Assembly: GCA_905183005.1 (NCBI GenBank)
Contig: CAJJDO010000170.1
Span: 107,577-171,576 of the forward strand
Direction: 5' to 3'
Length of the DNA stretch: 64,000 nucleotides
DNA from: Paramecium pentaurelia
Taxonomy: Eukaryota > Ciliophora > Oligohymenophorea > Peniculida > Parameciidae
Below the pieces are notes generated by a model. The model worked only from the letters and a program-made list of their open reading frames with translations, was not told where the DNA came from and searched no databases. The position numbers and the translations under genes were made by a program. Positions 12,304 through 25,400 of the stretch are shown piece after piece. Positions within the stretch are counted from its first letter, which is position 1, and every line of letters starts with the position of its first letter.

Positions 12304-13764
12304 TCACTATAATTCTATTTTGGCAACTTTCAATAACTAGGAATTATATTATTTTGGATTATCCTAACTATAAATAATATGCTATCCAAAATTAAATAAC
12401 ATCATTAGATTCATCTTTTGATCTCCTAATTAAATTCTCTCATATTTTTTTTGTTGTAAATTTTTTTATTTGATTAATATTAATTCTTAATCAGTTTTCA
12501 ATGAAAGTAATCCAATATCTTTATAAAACTTTGGCAACAACTAGCCCTTACAATCTGTAATAAAATAATTTAATCTTATATCTTAATAAAATTATAGAGT
12601 ATTTTATTTATACTAATATATTTCTAATATTCTAGAACCTTTTAAAAAAATAGCTAAATCATCATCATTCATAAAACATACTGCTATAATTTCTTAATCA
12701 AAACTTTATTAAAAATCTTCTTTCCCTTATTGATTTTAATAAAGTTTAAAAATAGAAAGAGTCTTCTGATTAATGACAGCTGCTAATAATTTATCATCTA
12801 AGTTTACACATAAGTAATTAATTAATTAAATGTTATTTCCCCATAATTTTATCCATTTATATTATTTATCATTATATTACCAACAATTAATACCATTTTT
12901 ACTGCCAGTAATCAATATTTTATTATTATAACATAATGATAAGAAATTAATATATGAATTATGATCCTTTTATTCATGAGATTTTATATATTTCCCATTT
13001 GAAATTTATTCCCATATCTCAAAATATCCATTTGATTAACCTATTATAATTTTAGAGTTCCCTACTTCTTTTATTACATAAGTAATTATACTATCTTCTC
13101 TTATATTTATAACATTTTTTTCTATTAATTTATTATCTTCTAAACATAAAAATTTAACAGCTTGACTTTAAATAATTAATATATTCTTTTCTTCAAAATT
13201 AGGTTTAATTTAATTGAAATTTGAAATATTATCTTTTGTATCTAAATCAATATATTTTATTGATCTATTAAAATTATTTTCAATTTAACGTGCTTAAATT
13301 TCTCTTAATTAAGCATTGACTTCATTGGTAATGTCAAAGACTTTTTAAGTTTCTTCTTACAATTATTTAAAATCCATTTATATTGATTTTACAACATTTT
13401 AATCATTTTGACAGTAATAACTATGGATTGATTATCTTAAAACAGATAAATTTGAATTTGATCCAATCTCAATAGACAAATATGATCGACTCTCAAACAA
13501 TCCATTCAATTTAGATTATATTCTATTAATCTATTATGAAAATTTATCCTTCGATTTTTTAATATTTTTAAATTAATCACCTTATTACTTTATTTCTTTT
13601 AATACATCCTACAATTACTTAAGATCCTTCATAAGTCCACCACGTTTTTCTGAAACACATTCCTTACATAAAATTCTTTCTGATTAATCACAATCACGTA
13701 AAATATTTACATATACTAAAATATCTCCTGGATGAAAAGGACATCTCCATTCTAATTCCTACAT
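12304..13764 (-). CDS. B-box-like zinc finger, coiled coil and WD40-type propeller protein
   Basis: 486 aa, intronless, start ATG at 13764. The N-terminus CPFHPGD...RDCDQ...LCKECV has a Cys/His spacing like a B-box zinc finger. A helical segment follows (about residues 45-180, e.g. MKDLKQLQDVLKEIKQQ). The C-terminal ~300 residues contain repeated beta units such as IIIGQSNGYFEIWEQ, ILITGSKNGINCWQY and AVCFMNDDDLAIF, each with the hydrophobic-GS-x-I-x-W pattern of WD40 blades. Proteins built this way are adaptors, often ubiquitin-linked, but no catalytic RING is visible. A protein-binding scaffold is the fair inference. Confidence 0.75.
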
Positions 13765-14036
13765 TTTTAGTATTATTATTTATTATATAAATTAATAATA
13801 ATTTATTTAATTTTCAATTTGCTATATATTCTATTGAATCTAATTATACTTAAATATATAAATTGATTTGAATCACATATATGTAATAATTTAAAATTAA
13901 CAAAAAAATAATAAATTTCACTTAATAGAAATATAATTCTTAAATTAGAGAGTGAATTTATATTATTTTTAGAAAATGAAGATTGAACTTAATAAGAAGA
14001 AAACAATAGTGACAATAAAAAATATAGAATTATTCA

Positions 14037-17000
14037 TCAATTCTAAAATCTACTTAAATTTTATATCGCTGTCTATAAATTATTCTAATCTTCAAATAAT
14101 AGAGCTAGTTGATCTTTTTCAATAATTATATAAAGGTGTAAAATATCTGCTTGAGAGTAAAATAATTAAATGTCAGTATACTCTAAAAATTATTAAATGG
14201 TATTTTAATGAATAAAAAATATTTACTAATCACATATAAATAAAATTTTATTTTATCCTTTTAAAAGAACATCATGAGAACTAATAATATTAAATTTTAT
14301 CTTTGATAATTCCCTATTACAATCACATTTCTATACCTACTTTAACATATATTAATGATTAGCTTATTATTGATTGAAAACTTTATATACTCTAGTTGGT
14401 TCATATATTGCTCTTTTTATTCTTATCTCATTCCAATTAGTTAATTTTACTAGATTTATCATAAGTTTATTTGTTAAATATTAACCAACCATGTTAAAAA
14501 AAAACTTTTTATCTTCAAAAATATATTATTTCAATATTCTATGAAAAAGATTAGAAGGTGAACTTGTGAAATTCTCTTTAACAAAATGTTACTTTTCTAA
14601 TTAATAATTATCTTTCAAATAAGATATTTTCATTTTCATTGGACATAATATTAATTTTCTAACAAATATTCTTGTCTATTTCAATTAATTTTTAAAAAGT
14701 GCTCTTTCAACTTTTTTTTTGTTAAACAATTTATTAAGATAATTACCTTTCTATTTTTAAGTATGCTAAGAATTAAAGAAATCATAAAATTATGCTTATA
14801 ATTCTCCATATTTATCTAACAAAATCTTATCCATACAAAATTAAAAATTTCCAAGATTTATCTTTACTAAATCTAAAGAATAATAAGATTCTGTAGTCAT
14901 TGCATCTAATTTTAATTCAAATTCAATTGAATTTAAGTTTTATGAAACCTCAGAAAATAAAACAGTTTTTTATTATGACATTTTCTTAGACTATGCATCT
15001 ATTTACAATTTTTACAATTTAAAATTTATCTATTTTTAATTAAATTCATTAGATGAATAAACCATAATAATATTTTCAAGTGAACAAATAAGAAGTTCTT
15101 TACATTTAGTTTTCAAATTTTCAATATAAGATATTGTACAACCTATAATCTACATCTTTAAATCAAAATGATACAAAATTTTCTCTTACTATATTTATTG
15201 TACAATTTAACTTGGTCTTTGTTTTTAAAAATCTTTAAAAATAAATTATTTTTGATTGCCTACTTTAACTACACCATAATCATATTTCTAACCATTGATT
15301 TCTATAATTCCACTTAAACCTACCTAATCTAATTTTAACAAAAATTAAATTGAATTATTCCAATTCATAGTTTGATCTTTTAAATTTACTGGATAAGTGA
15401 AATCTTGATCAGATTGTAATGAATTTGCCAAAGGAAAACTATCTCCAGAAGATAGTTTTTCATTGTCACTTTTTAATTATATTTATAAGGATTTTGATTC
15501 ATTTATTATCATAAATGGATAATCTTATTTATCTTAAATATCATCAATAATCAAAAAATATTCATGATTTTTTTCTAATATTGTAATTTTTATAAACTTT
15601 CTTATACGAAGATTTATAGATCTAATAAGTAACACAAATTGTTATTGAATCATAATATTGAATCTTTCTGTTTATAAAACTTAATCATTAAAAATAAGTT
15701 TTAAAGAACATTCATAGGAGAAATCAGGATTGTTTTAATGTTCCTGTTTCCAAAATTATAAAGGTTTTTTAATCAAGGATTCAAGGATGGTTGTTTTATC
15801 TTCATAACAAAGATAAATTGGTTATTCCAATCTATTATATAAGATGTACTTGTAATAAATTTAAAAGAATGGAATTGTATAATCTCCATATTATATAAAT
15901 TATTTTTCTATTTAAATTGGAAGAAAATAAAGAAGATTATTTACTTTTTTTTTGATTTATATAGTTTCTAATTTAATGATTTCTGATAATGCTAATGATT
16001 ATGATTTTAAATTAGAATTTCTTTCTTCAAATACTATAAATTATTTTTCTTAAATATTTTAAAGGACTATTTATTAAAAGGAAGTATTATACTTTTATCC
16101 TCCTAAAATCTCTAAATTCTTTTCAGTTCCTTAATATATTAATATATCTAAATCTGTATTATTTATTAAATAAGATTAATTAAATTGAATAGTAATTTGA
16201 TGTCTTCCATAATTATCTATTTTAGGTTTGATTATTAAGATTAAACTTAAATACTTTCTATCTACATTTAATTACCATTTTTCATCTTCTAACACTACCT
16301 TTTTCCCTTTCATCAATTCAGTAAATGAATATTATATTGATTAATAATATCGTTCTATTTTAAAACTAAATAGATATTCCTTTTAAGGATTAATTTCACA
16401 ATCTTCTACTATTTAATTTGAATTGAGAATAAAATGTAGAAATTATTTGATTTGAGGACAATGTTTATCAATTCTAATTATAAAAGGTGTTTAATTTATG
16501 AATTCCAAAACCGGAGTAATTGATATTATTGATCTATCGTTCATAATAGGGTCTTGTAAAGATTTCAATCTAAAAAATTTGTTATTCAGATTTACAATTT
16601 CTGAATTCCCTTTCTTTATTTTTTAAGCAATGTCTGCATAATTATATGATTCTGAAATAAGATTATTTTCAATAAGACAAAATTAACCTTTTTGTAATTA
16701 ATTTGGAATAGTGTAAATATTTGTGTACTTTTAAAATTTCTGAATTTATTATTACTTTTCACTTTTCGTTAAAGATATAATTTCTTAATTTTAAATTTTA
16801 ATTTATAAATTAAATGGACTTAAATTAATTAATAAAATAGAACTGGTGATAATTGTTTTTGATGAATTCATAAATTCATCTATAATTGTTTCAATAATTA
16901 ATGAAAATCCTTTTTCTATTATTATTTTCTATTTTTATACTTGTAAAGACCAATTTTCAATTTTTATTGAAGAATATACTCCAATTATTTCAAATTAAAA

Positions 17001-20000
17001 TATTCCTTTACATTTTGTAATTGATCTTTATTAATTAATTAATTATATAGGTTCTTAATCTTGTCCATATGCTATAATCAATAAACCACAAGCATTTTAT
17101 ATTTCATAGGTTTCATATGTAAGTATTTAATTATTATTTTAATTAATTGGTTCATTATTTTATTTAAGGTCTGTATTTTCAAATTATTTGACCAATTTCT
17201 TAAATTTTAATAGATTTTAAATGAATTCTGTTGATATATCAATATTAACAATATCTGATATATTAAAGTCTAAAATGATTCTTGGTTATTAATTCTAAAT
17301 ATATAAACTGAAATCTAATGAAATAGGTTCAAAAATAGGTTCCCATGCTAATTTAGTAGAATGATAATTAACTGCCTCAAATAGATTTCTAGTATGAAAA
17401 TTAATATGATCTAAATTTAATTCTAATTTCCAAATGGGTTGATTGAAAGTTAGACCAAATATTGGTAATGATTAATTAAAATAATCATCAATAAATACAG
17501 TTTACATTTAGGATTCTACTCCAAATGTTAATTAATATGTTTTAACTCTATATTAAATGAGATAATTTGCTAAATCATGAGAAGCATAAAATTCACTGAT
17601 TTGAGTAGATAATTTTTACATCTATTTAGTTAAATAACATATATCTTTAGTACCAAATGTAAATTTAAATTAATTTGTTCTAAAATTCATAAAATGTTTT
17701 ATAACATTTGTTTAAAAGAGTACTCTCCATCCAAAATCAATATTACAAGAAGATAATAGTACTTTTTTATTATTTTTTCTTTTCAATTTACTTGTTTATA
17801 ATGTATATTATTAAGCAAATATTGCTTAGGCTTCATCTAATCTAATATTTATTGTCATCTCATTTTCATTATCAACAATAAGAATTCCTTTTGGAATTGC
17901 ATTTACTTATAAACAGTTTTCATCTTAGTCATCTTACATAAACATAATAGAAATATAATTCTATTGAAATTAAATAGATTTAAGTTCACTTTATTTAAAT
18001 AAAATTTATTTTTTTCTAATTTCTACACTCATTTAATTACAAATAATTTAAAGATCAGGATAATAAGTTAAATATGAATTAATAATGAATTTAGTAAGAT
18101 TCCAATCTTTTTTTAATTCAATTGGATATTATTCTAGAATTAGCCCTATTGTTTTAGCTTTATAATTTAGAATACAATAATTTAAATAAAGTTTCAGTAT
18201 TGAATTTTCATTTAATGTTTAACAATACTCAATAAGAGTTGTATTTTCATCACTTTGAATATCCAAAAAAATTTTATCTTCAAAATTATTCATTTATTAA
18301 TTAAATTCTTTAATAATTGTAAAATACTTAAATGAGATTGTTAATTTACTTTGTAATTAATTACCCAAACTAGTAAAATTTAAATAAGTAAGATGAATAT
18401 TTATAAATGGTTAATTTTAATTTCCTAATACAACAACATGTATACTATTTAATTTAATTTGTATATATGATAAGAATTCTTATTATTGTATTTAATTCTA
18501 TATATTAGTTATAGAATTATTTAAATTCTATTCTAAAATATTTTATACATAATAATCATCATTACGTGACATTTAACATTTATTCACAACTAATTATATA
18601 TCTTCTTCATTTGAATAAGCCAATTTTATAATTTAATCATTTGTTTTTAATTCAAGAATATAATGTTGATTGTCTTTGAATTATTTAAATTATATATTTT
18701 ATAAATCTATTTTCATGATTTTATCATCTTTTTCAACTTCATATAAATTTATAAAATTGCCCTAAAATGTCATTCTACATTTTATTTAATTTTTAATATA
18801 TGTATTACTAAATAAACAAAATTTTTATTAATTTTCTTCATTATTTCTAAGTTAATTTTTCATTTCTTTTAATGGTTATTGATAATGTGTTCCATAAAAT
18901 TAATAAAAATATTTATATATAGTAGGATTTATTTAAAAATTCATATCTCCTAATTCTAAAACAGTATTAATTTGATTATCTTAAACTTAAATTACTAGAT
19001 CAATATCACAATTTGTTATTTTAATAAAATCTCTAGACATAATCATACTATTAAAACAATATTATTGATGTATAAAATCAATACATGAATTTATTTTTTC
19101 AGAAAACCCTAATGTTGTATCAAATATTTTGATATTGTAAATAGATTAATTTTGAGTCTTATAATTAAAATCAATTGAACCTGGACTAAAAAGAAAGGTT
19201 TCCTTACCATTTGTAGATAATATATATACTTTTTCTAATTTAATTTAAATATCCTTTTCTTTTTTATCACTAACTATGTCTTATATTTATTATTTAGCTT
19301 TTTTAGTTAATTTGGGTAATTAATTTTCTGAAACAACAAAAAAATAAAATAAATCATAATATTTTTCAAAAGCTTATTCATTAAAAACTATTTAGAATGG
19401 ACATGTTTATATAAAAAGACTTTCTTTTTTTTCATCATTAGTATAATGTAATTCTAAACTATATTTTTCTTCAAAAGTTTTATTTTTAGATACTAAATAA
19501 TTATTTTTATCTTAATATTATAATAGAACTTCTCCTTCTTTAATTGTAAAATCTAATTATAATTAATTAGTTTTGTTCATTTATAAATTAACATTTTTGA
19601 AATTGATAATCAATTTATTTAATTAACCTCTATAATTAGAAGATAATCCTATTTAACATTAATTAACAACTAATTCAAATTTTAGTTAAAGAGTTTTTAA
19701 ATTAAAATTTGGATCTTAATCTAAATCATCAAGAATATTAATAATTTTTTCACCCATTTTTTTATCATTTTTAACCATTCCTCCAAACCATCCTAATTTC
19801 TTTTTTCTTAATTATACTATTTCTTCTCCTTTATCATATTTCATAATTTCAAATTATATTTATTTAAGATCATTTATAGATTAACTTTACACCAATAAAC
19901 ACAATCTCTCATAATCTTAACATTCAGTTGATTATTCTAATAGAGATATACTTTTCAAAATATTCTTTATTTCCCCTTTAACTTTCTGATCATCTTCATT

Positions 20001-20795
20001 ATTTGAACTCTTTTCTACTTATTTATTTTATCTAATTGTAAATTAGGATACATATTCAGAAAATTTATAAATTGCATTACACTATATTTTAGAGCAATTA
20101 AAAGTTAATTGATCAAATATTATTCCTAATTAAAAGGATAGATTATCTGATTCTTATTCAGCTACATCTTCAAGAGTAGCATAGGCATTTAATTATGTAA
20201 TAGGATCTTGCCAAAATAATAATAGGTTTTTGATTTCAATATTCCTTAATTTAGGTTTATTGGGATTCATTGAGGATTTACAAGTAAAATGTTCTAATTT
20301 GAAACCAAAAGAATTTTGAGTACAATATTTATCAAGGAATGTGATATTTAAACTATTTAATTCAATTTCAATATTTTGGAATAAATTAAAAGCAAACTTT
20401 TTTTTTGGGTCTTATTGTTATTTATCTTATGCTGCCATTCCTTTTAGCAGATTTTCAATTAAGGAATTTCTAAATTTTTCAAGAATTTATAATTTAATAG
20501 CACTTTCCATAATAAAATTTCCATATAAATTGAGTATTTCTATTACAATATTAAGTGTATCAATTTTAATAGAAGATTGTTTACCTAAGGTAATACTTAT
20601 ATTATTGATCATGCTTTCTTTAATAATAAATGGCAAATTCAATTTTTTAAAGATTGATGGTTTGAATTACATATTATTTAATTGAATTTATCCTTTAGTC
20701 AATTAAGTAGTAATCTATTCCTTGGAAATGTTATCAAAATACTCATAAACATAAGTATTGATATAATCTGTAAGATAGGACTTTAAAAATTACAT
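14037..20795 (-). CDS. VPS13: VPS13-like bridge lipid-transfer protein
   Basis: A single frame of 2252 codons from the ATG at 20795 to the TGA at 14037; the length is an exact multiple of three. The N-terminus matches the VPS13 chorein region: QFLKSYLTDYINTYVYEYFD, then QLNNMQFKPSIFKKLNLPFI and later LNLYGNF. The body is a run of amphipathic beta segments (e.g. PIFEPISLDFSLYIQ, PRIILDFNISDIVNID) as in the extended hydrophobic groove of VPS13/ATG2. The C-terminal ~150 residues (LTNWNEIRIKRAIYEPTRVY) resemble the VPS13 PH-like end. These proteins span membrane contact sites and move bulk phospholipid. At 2252 aa it is shorter than human VPS13 (over 3000). I sampled rather than read every codon, so a hidden intron or a split gene is possible. 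Confidence 0.85.
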
Positions 20796-20887
20796 TATAT
20801 AAATAATAAAAGAGTATATGTGATGAATAGATTAATTAATTTATACTCAATTATTTAATACAAAAAATAATCTGATATCATTCTTAG

Positions 20888-21897
20888 ATGCCAGAAAAAG
20901 AAGCAACATTAGTATAATTAGATGTAGGTGCATGTATGAACCATACAAATAGATTTAAGAATAAAAGCTATTATTGGTAATTATATATTCTTTCTATAAT
21001 TGTTGATTGTATAGGATTGATGATTTAATAAACAATCTTTAATTATAAAAATCATGAAGATGAAGATAGGAAAACCTTTTTATATTTAGCCCTTATCATC
21101 TCAAGATATAGAATTTTATAAAACTTTGACAGAATTACCAAATTATAATATTCCTTTAATAAAAGTAACATTGGATAAAGCAATAAGCACTTAGATGAAA
21201 ATGTAAATACAAAAAAGATTAATAAAAGATATTTATATTTACAGAAGGATTTGGATTGACAGAATATAATGAGAAATAAATTGAAAAGTTGATTTAAATG
21301 AATAAAATAGTAGATAAATATCTGGTCATTAAATTTTAATTGGTAGTAGCAATTGATTGTGAAAAGTCTAGGAAATCATTAATTTCTTTTGGATCAATTG
21401 ATATTGCAAGATTTTTGATTAGATAGAAAACTTCTCCTAAATTAGTTGTTTAGAGTCTATTCAAAATGAATCATGAAAGATAGAATAATTATTAAAAATG
21501 AAATATATTACCAATCCAACTAAAAAATATTTCTAATAAGTAGTTGCTATCAAAAGAACAGATTCATACCTCCAAATTCACCTTTATTTCTTGATTTTTT
21601 GCATCCTGAATAAAGAGGATATAATTATGTCTAGGATTTTATACAAAGCATAAAAAATGCATATAAAATCAGTTGATTCTGCTCTTTAATAAATTCAAAA
21701 GGTTTAGATTAAAAATCAGTGAAGGATATTGAAAATTAGAAATCTTCTGTTATTAATGAGAAGGCTTAAAAGGTATTAATTGTATATATATATATATAAT
21801 TAATAGTTCTTAAGATAATAAAAATTAGAAAATAGTTGATTAAATATAATATGATGAGGATGATTTATTAATTGATATCGAATGATTATAATGATAT
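20888..21897 (+). pseudogene. KU80: Ku80-like pseudogene
   Basis: The start EKEATLVQLDVGACMN matches the Ku80 vWA opening. Further Ku80-like stretches follow in changing frames: LINNLQLQKS, then LSSQDIEFYKTLTELPNYN, then TEGFGLTEYNEKQIEKLIQ, then ARFLIRQKTSPKLVV (the Ku core Arg/Lys-x-TSPKL pattern) and FLDFLHPEQRGYNYVQDF. Defects: in-frame TGA codons after QLQKS, with part of the vWA apparently lost; a 2-nt loss before TEGFG near 21240; a large gap where most of the beta-barrel should be; and further frame changes near 21500 and 21690. At least one believable 26-nt intron survives. Ku80 normally pairs with Ku70 to bind DNA ends for non-homologous end joining. The exact 3' limit is uncertain. 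Confidence 0.7.
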
Positions 21898-21927
21898 ATT
21901 AAAATGAGTCTCATTTATATACGAAAA

Positions 21928-22416
21928 TCAACATAATTCTAATTGTTATCTTAATCCTGGTAATTGATTGAATAATTATAGTTTGAAATTGGGTAATCGA
22001 TTAATAGCACAACCTTATTTTTATTATATAATAAATTTAGGATTGATTTATGATATTGGCATTTGACTATGTATTTCATATGGAACTTCTTATTCTTAGT
22101 AATGTAATATTTTATAACCAAGACGGGATTCTTTAGGTGAAGTCATCAAATTTCTTCTTCTATTTGGAGTTCTTGTACATCCTGTACTACTTCTACAAGT
22201 TTGATTGTGATTTCTTATTGATTTTTGTTCTTCAGGAATTGATAATAATAGCATAGGTTTTGAGAAATGCAAAATGTTCATTTATTATGTTTTCTTATTT
22301 AAAATATAATTAGTTCTTTTTCTATCAGTTTCAACTGTCTTTGGTTTAAGTTATTTATACAATTTAACTATGGCATTAGGTTTAATGAAAAAATTGGAAT
22401 CATTATGTATTAACAT
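21928..22416 (-). CDS. Small basic protein of unknown function
   Basis: 162 codons, intronless, from the ATG at 22416 (MLIHNDSNFFIKPNA) to the TGA at 21928. An internal ATG at 22281 would give 117 aa. The upstream extension has normal Gln-rich coding character, so I prefer the longer form, though it leaves only 8 bp to the ATG of the divergent coiled-coil gene. The middle is Arg/Cys-rich (TCRSSTGCTRTPNRRRN) with possible Ser/Thr-Pro phosphosites. No signal peptide or membrane segment is visible. I do not recognise it. Confidence 0.55.
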
Positions 22417-22424
22417 TATTTTAT

Positions 22425-25400
22425 ATGAATTATTAGATTAAAGGAAATTTTAACTATCATCTTGATATTCTTGCTTCTCAATTAAATGAAAGTTCCAATA
22501 TCACCATTAATGCATTTACATCTAAAAACAACAAAATACCTATTGGATGTAAATTTCAATGGTTTAAAATATCTGATACAGAACGTATTAGAATTGAAAG
22601 TTAGGGCAATATTTATCAATGCAGCATATTTGATATTGGTTATAGGATAGAAGCTAATGTACAATCATTTGAATCTGGATAAGAAGGGTAAGCAATTGTT
22701 GAATTTCAAAAAATTCAAATTTCCTCACAATTGGAAATTAAGCTATCCCAATTATATCATAATAACATGAAGTAACCTAAAGGATAAACATAGATAATAA
22801 ATCATAGCCAACGATTAAAGTTGGATATTCTCTCTTGATTGTTTAGAAAATAGTACATTACAATAAAAAATCACATATTCAGATTAATAGTTACTTCCTA
22901 GTTAGAACCAACTTTAAGCACATTTTATGAATCAGACTTTGAAATTCAAAACAAAAGAAGATAAAGGTATATATATGTATATTATAATATTTATATAGAT
23001 TCTTTTTGTGCATTTTTTGTATCTATGTAAGCCTTAAAAAGAGTACATATAAAATTTATTGCATATAATATTGGAAAAGTCAATCAAAAGTAAATTAACT
23101 TTTAATAATTATTGAATTCTTAATTATAATAGTTAATTAATGAAAAGACTTAATTGGGTCCTAAAAAACTAGAGATTTAATAATTATCTAATTCAGAATC
23201 TAGAATATCTATTTAAATTAATTAGTTAAGATTGGAAATTACTTAATTATAGAATGAAAAATAGAAATAATAATAATAGATAGAGAAATTAAATAGAGAA
23301 AATAAAGAATTAGGTAATTTGTAATTAATAATGTAGAATTAAATAGTAAATAATAGACATCTTCTAAAGATTAAATAGAAAATTTGGATAGATTAATACA
23401 ATCATTAAAGAATGAATTATTCATTTTGAAATAGAGAGAAACTGATTTAATGAATTAAAATGCAAGATTGACTATTGTATTAAATGAAAAGAATGAGAAA
23501 TTTGAAAATTCATTATCATAATCATAAATTTATGATAATTAATAGATTAAATAATATTAAGAATTGTTAACTGAATCTAATTAAGGGAAATTAAAATTAT
23601 AAGATGAATTAAATAAAGTTTAAAAATAAAATTAATAATATAAATCAAATTTAAATATTGAATTTGAAAGAGAAAAACTTATTTAAACAAATCAAAAATT
23701 GATTTAAGAAATAACAAATTAAACTAAAAAAATTAATGAATTATAAATTGAAATTGAAATGTTAAAGAATATGAGTCATATATCAATGAATTAATCATTA
23801 ATTTAAGATCCTATTGTTAAAACTAAAGTTGATTAAATTGAATAAGAAAATGTATATCTTCTGAAAAAAATTGAAATACTAGAAGATGAATTATAAAAAA
23901 AGAAAATACAAAAACCTTAAAAATAATAAATTGATAAAGATTTATAAATATAATAATTATGTGAAGCAAATAAAAGATATTTAAATGAAAATATTAAATT
24001 ATATGAAGAAATTAGATCAATTAGAGAAAGATTAGATACTTCATAAATTATGAATTATTCTATTAAAGATTCAAATGTTCATGAAAATATAATATATAAT
24101 TAATTAGAAAAACAAATTGAATAAATGTAATCTATGCATAATCTAGAAATATAACAATTCAAAAAGAAACTTGAAAAAGCTAATTCTGATTTATAAGATG
24201 CATGTATATCTAAAAAATAATTTGAATAATTAGAAAAATAAAATAAAAGATTAGCTGAAGAAAATCAGTATTTATAAGAATAAATTAAAAATTTAGCAGA
24301 TCTTAATTAATCAAAATCATTCTCTATTAATATGACAAATATCATATAAAGTGATTAATATAAAGAATTGGAAGAGTAATTAAATATTTAAAAGAAAAGA
24401 TTTTAAGAAGTTTAATAAAGATTAGATTTCTAATTATAAAGAGATACATAATAATAAGATAAAAATAAATAATTAGAATTAGAATTATTAAAATATTAAA
24501 ATTAAAAAGTAGAAGTTAAATTATTATAAGTTGATTTATAAAAAGATAATAAATAAATTGATTAAGATATAACTAAATTCATTAAAGAATAAGAATACCT
24601 CACTTCAAAGATCAAATAATAAGATAATTAAATATTTGAATTAAAATAAAAGCTTATGTAATTATAAGAAGAGAATAGAACTCTAAGATTATTTCCATAA
24701 AATGCTGAAACTCAATTGAAATAGTAATTAGTATAGTTATAACTATAAAATTAGAATTTAAGTGAATAAATAATCAAATTATAAAATCAATAAAATATCT
24801 TTAAAGATTTAAGCTAAAGTCATATCTCAATGAATGAAAGCATTTTTGAATCTAAAGTATATGAAGGTAAAGAATATAAAATTTTAGAGAATCAAAAAGA
24901 ATTACTTCATCTTGAAAATTAACAATTAAAAAAATAAATTAATAAAGATTAATCAATTCAATAAGAAAACTAAGAATTAAAAATATAACTTGAAAAAGTT
25001 AGAGGATAATTTAATGATTAAATTTTATTACTTTAATAGGAATTATAGAATAAAATTATTGATAATGAAAAATTGACAATAGAAATAGATAAATTAAATA
25101 CTAATATTAAATCTGGTTCAGATATTATTTAAGTGACTTATGAAGATTCATTAGTTAAAAGTTTAAAATTATAAATACTTAATCTATAATAAGAAAATAG
25201 TAAATTAATATAAGATATAACAAATTATAAATCTACTATTTAAGATAAATCTTTTATTGATTAAATTAATTAAAGTTATTCTAAAAAATTAAATCAAGAT
25301 ACAGATGAGTAATAATAACTAATTAATTAATTAAGAATTTAATTGGCTGAAAAATCTCATTAATTAAAAATGGTATCAACAAATTATTAAAAAAGTAATG

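Noticed and set aside
20341..20685. Plus-strand 114-codon frame
   Set aside because: Antisense to the conserved VPS13 N-terminal region on the minus strand.
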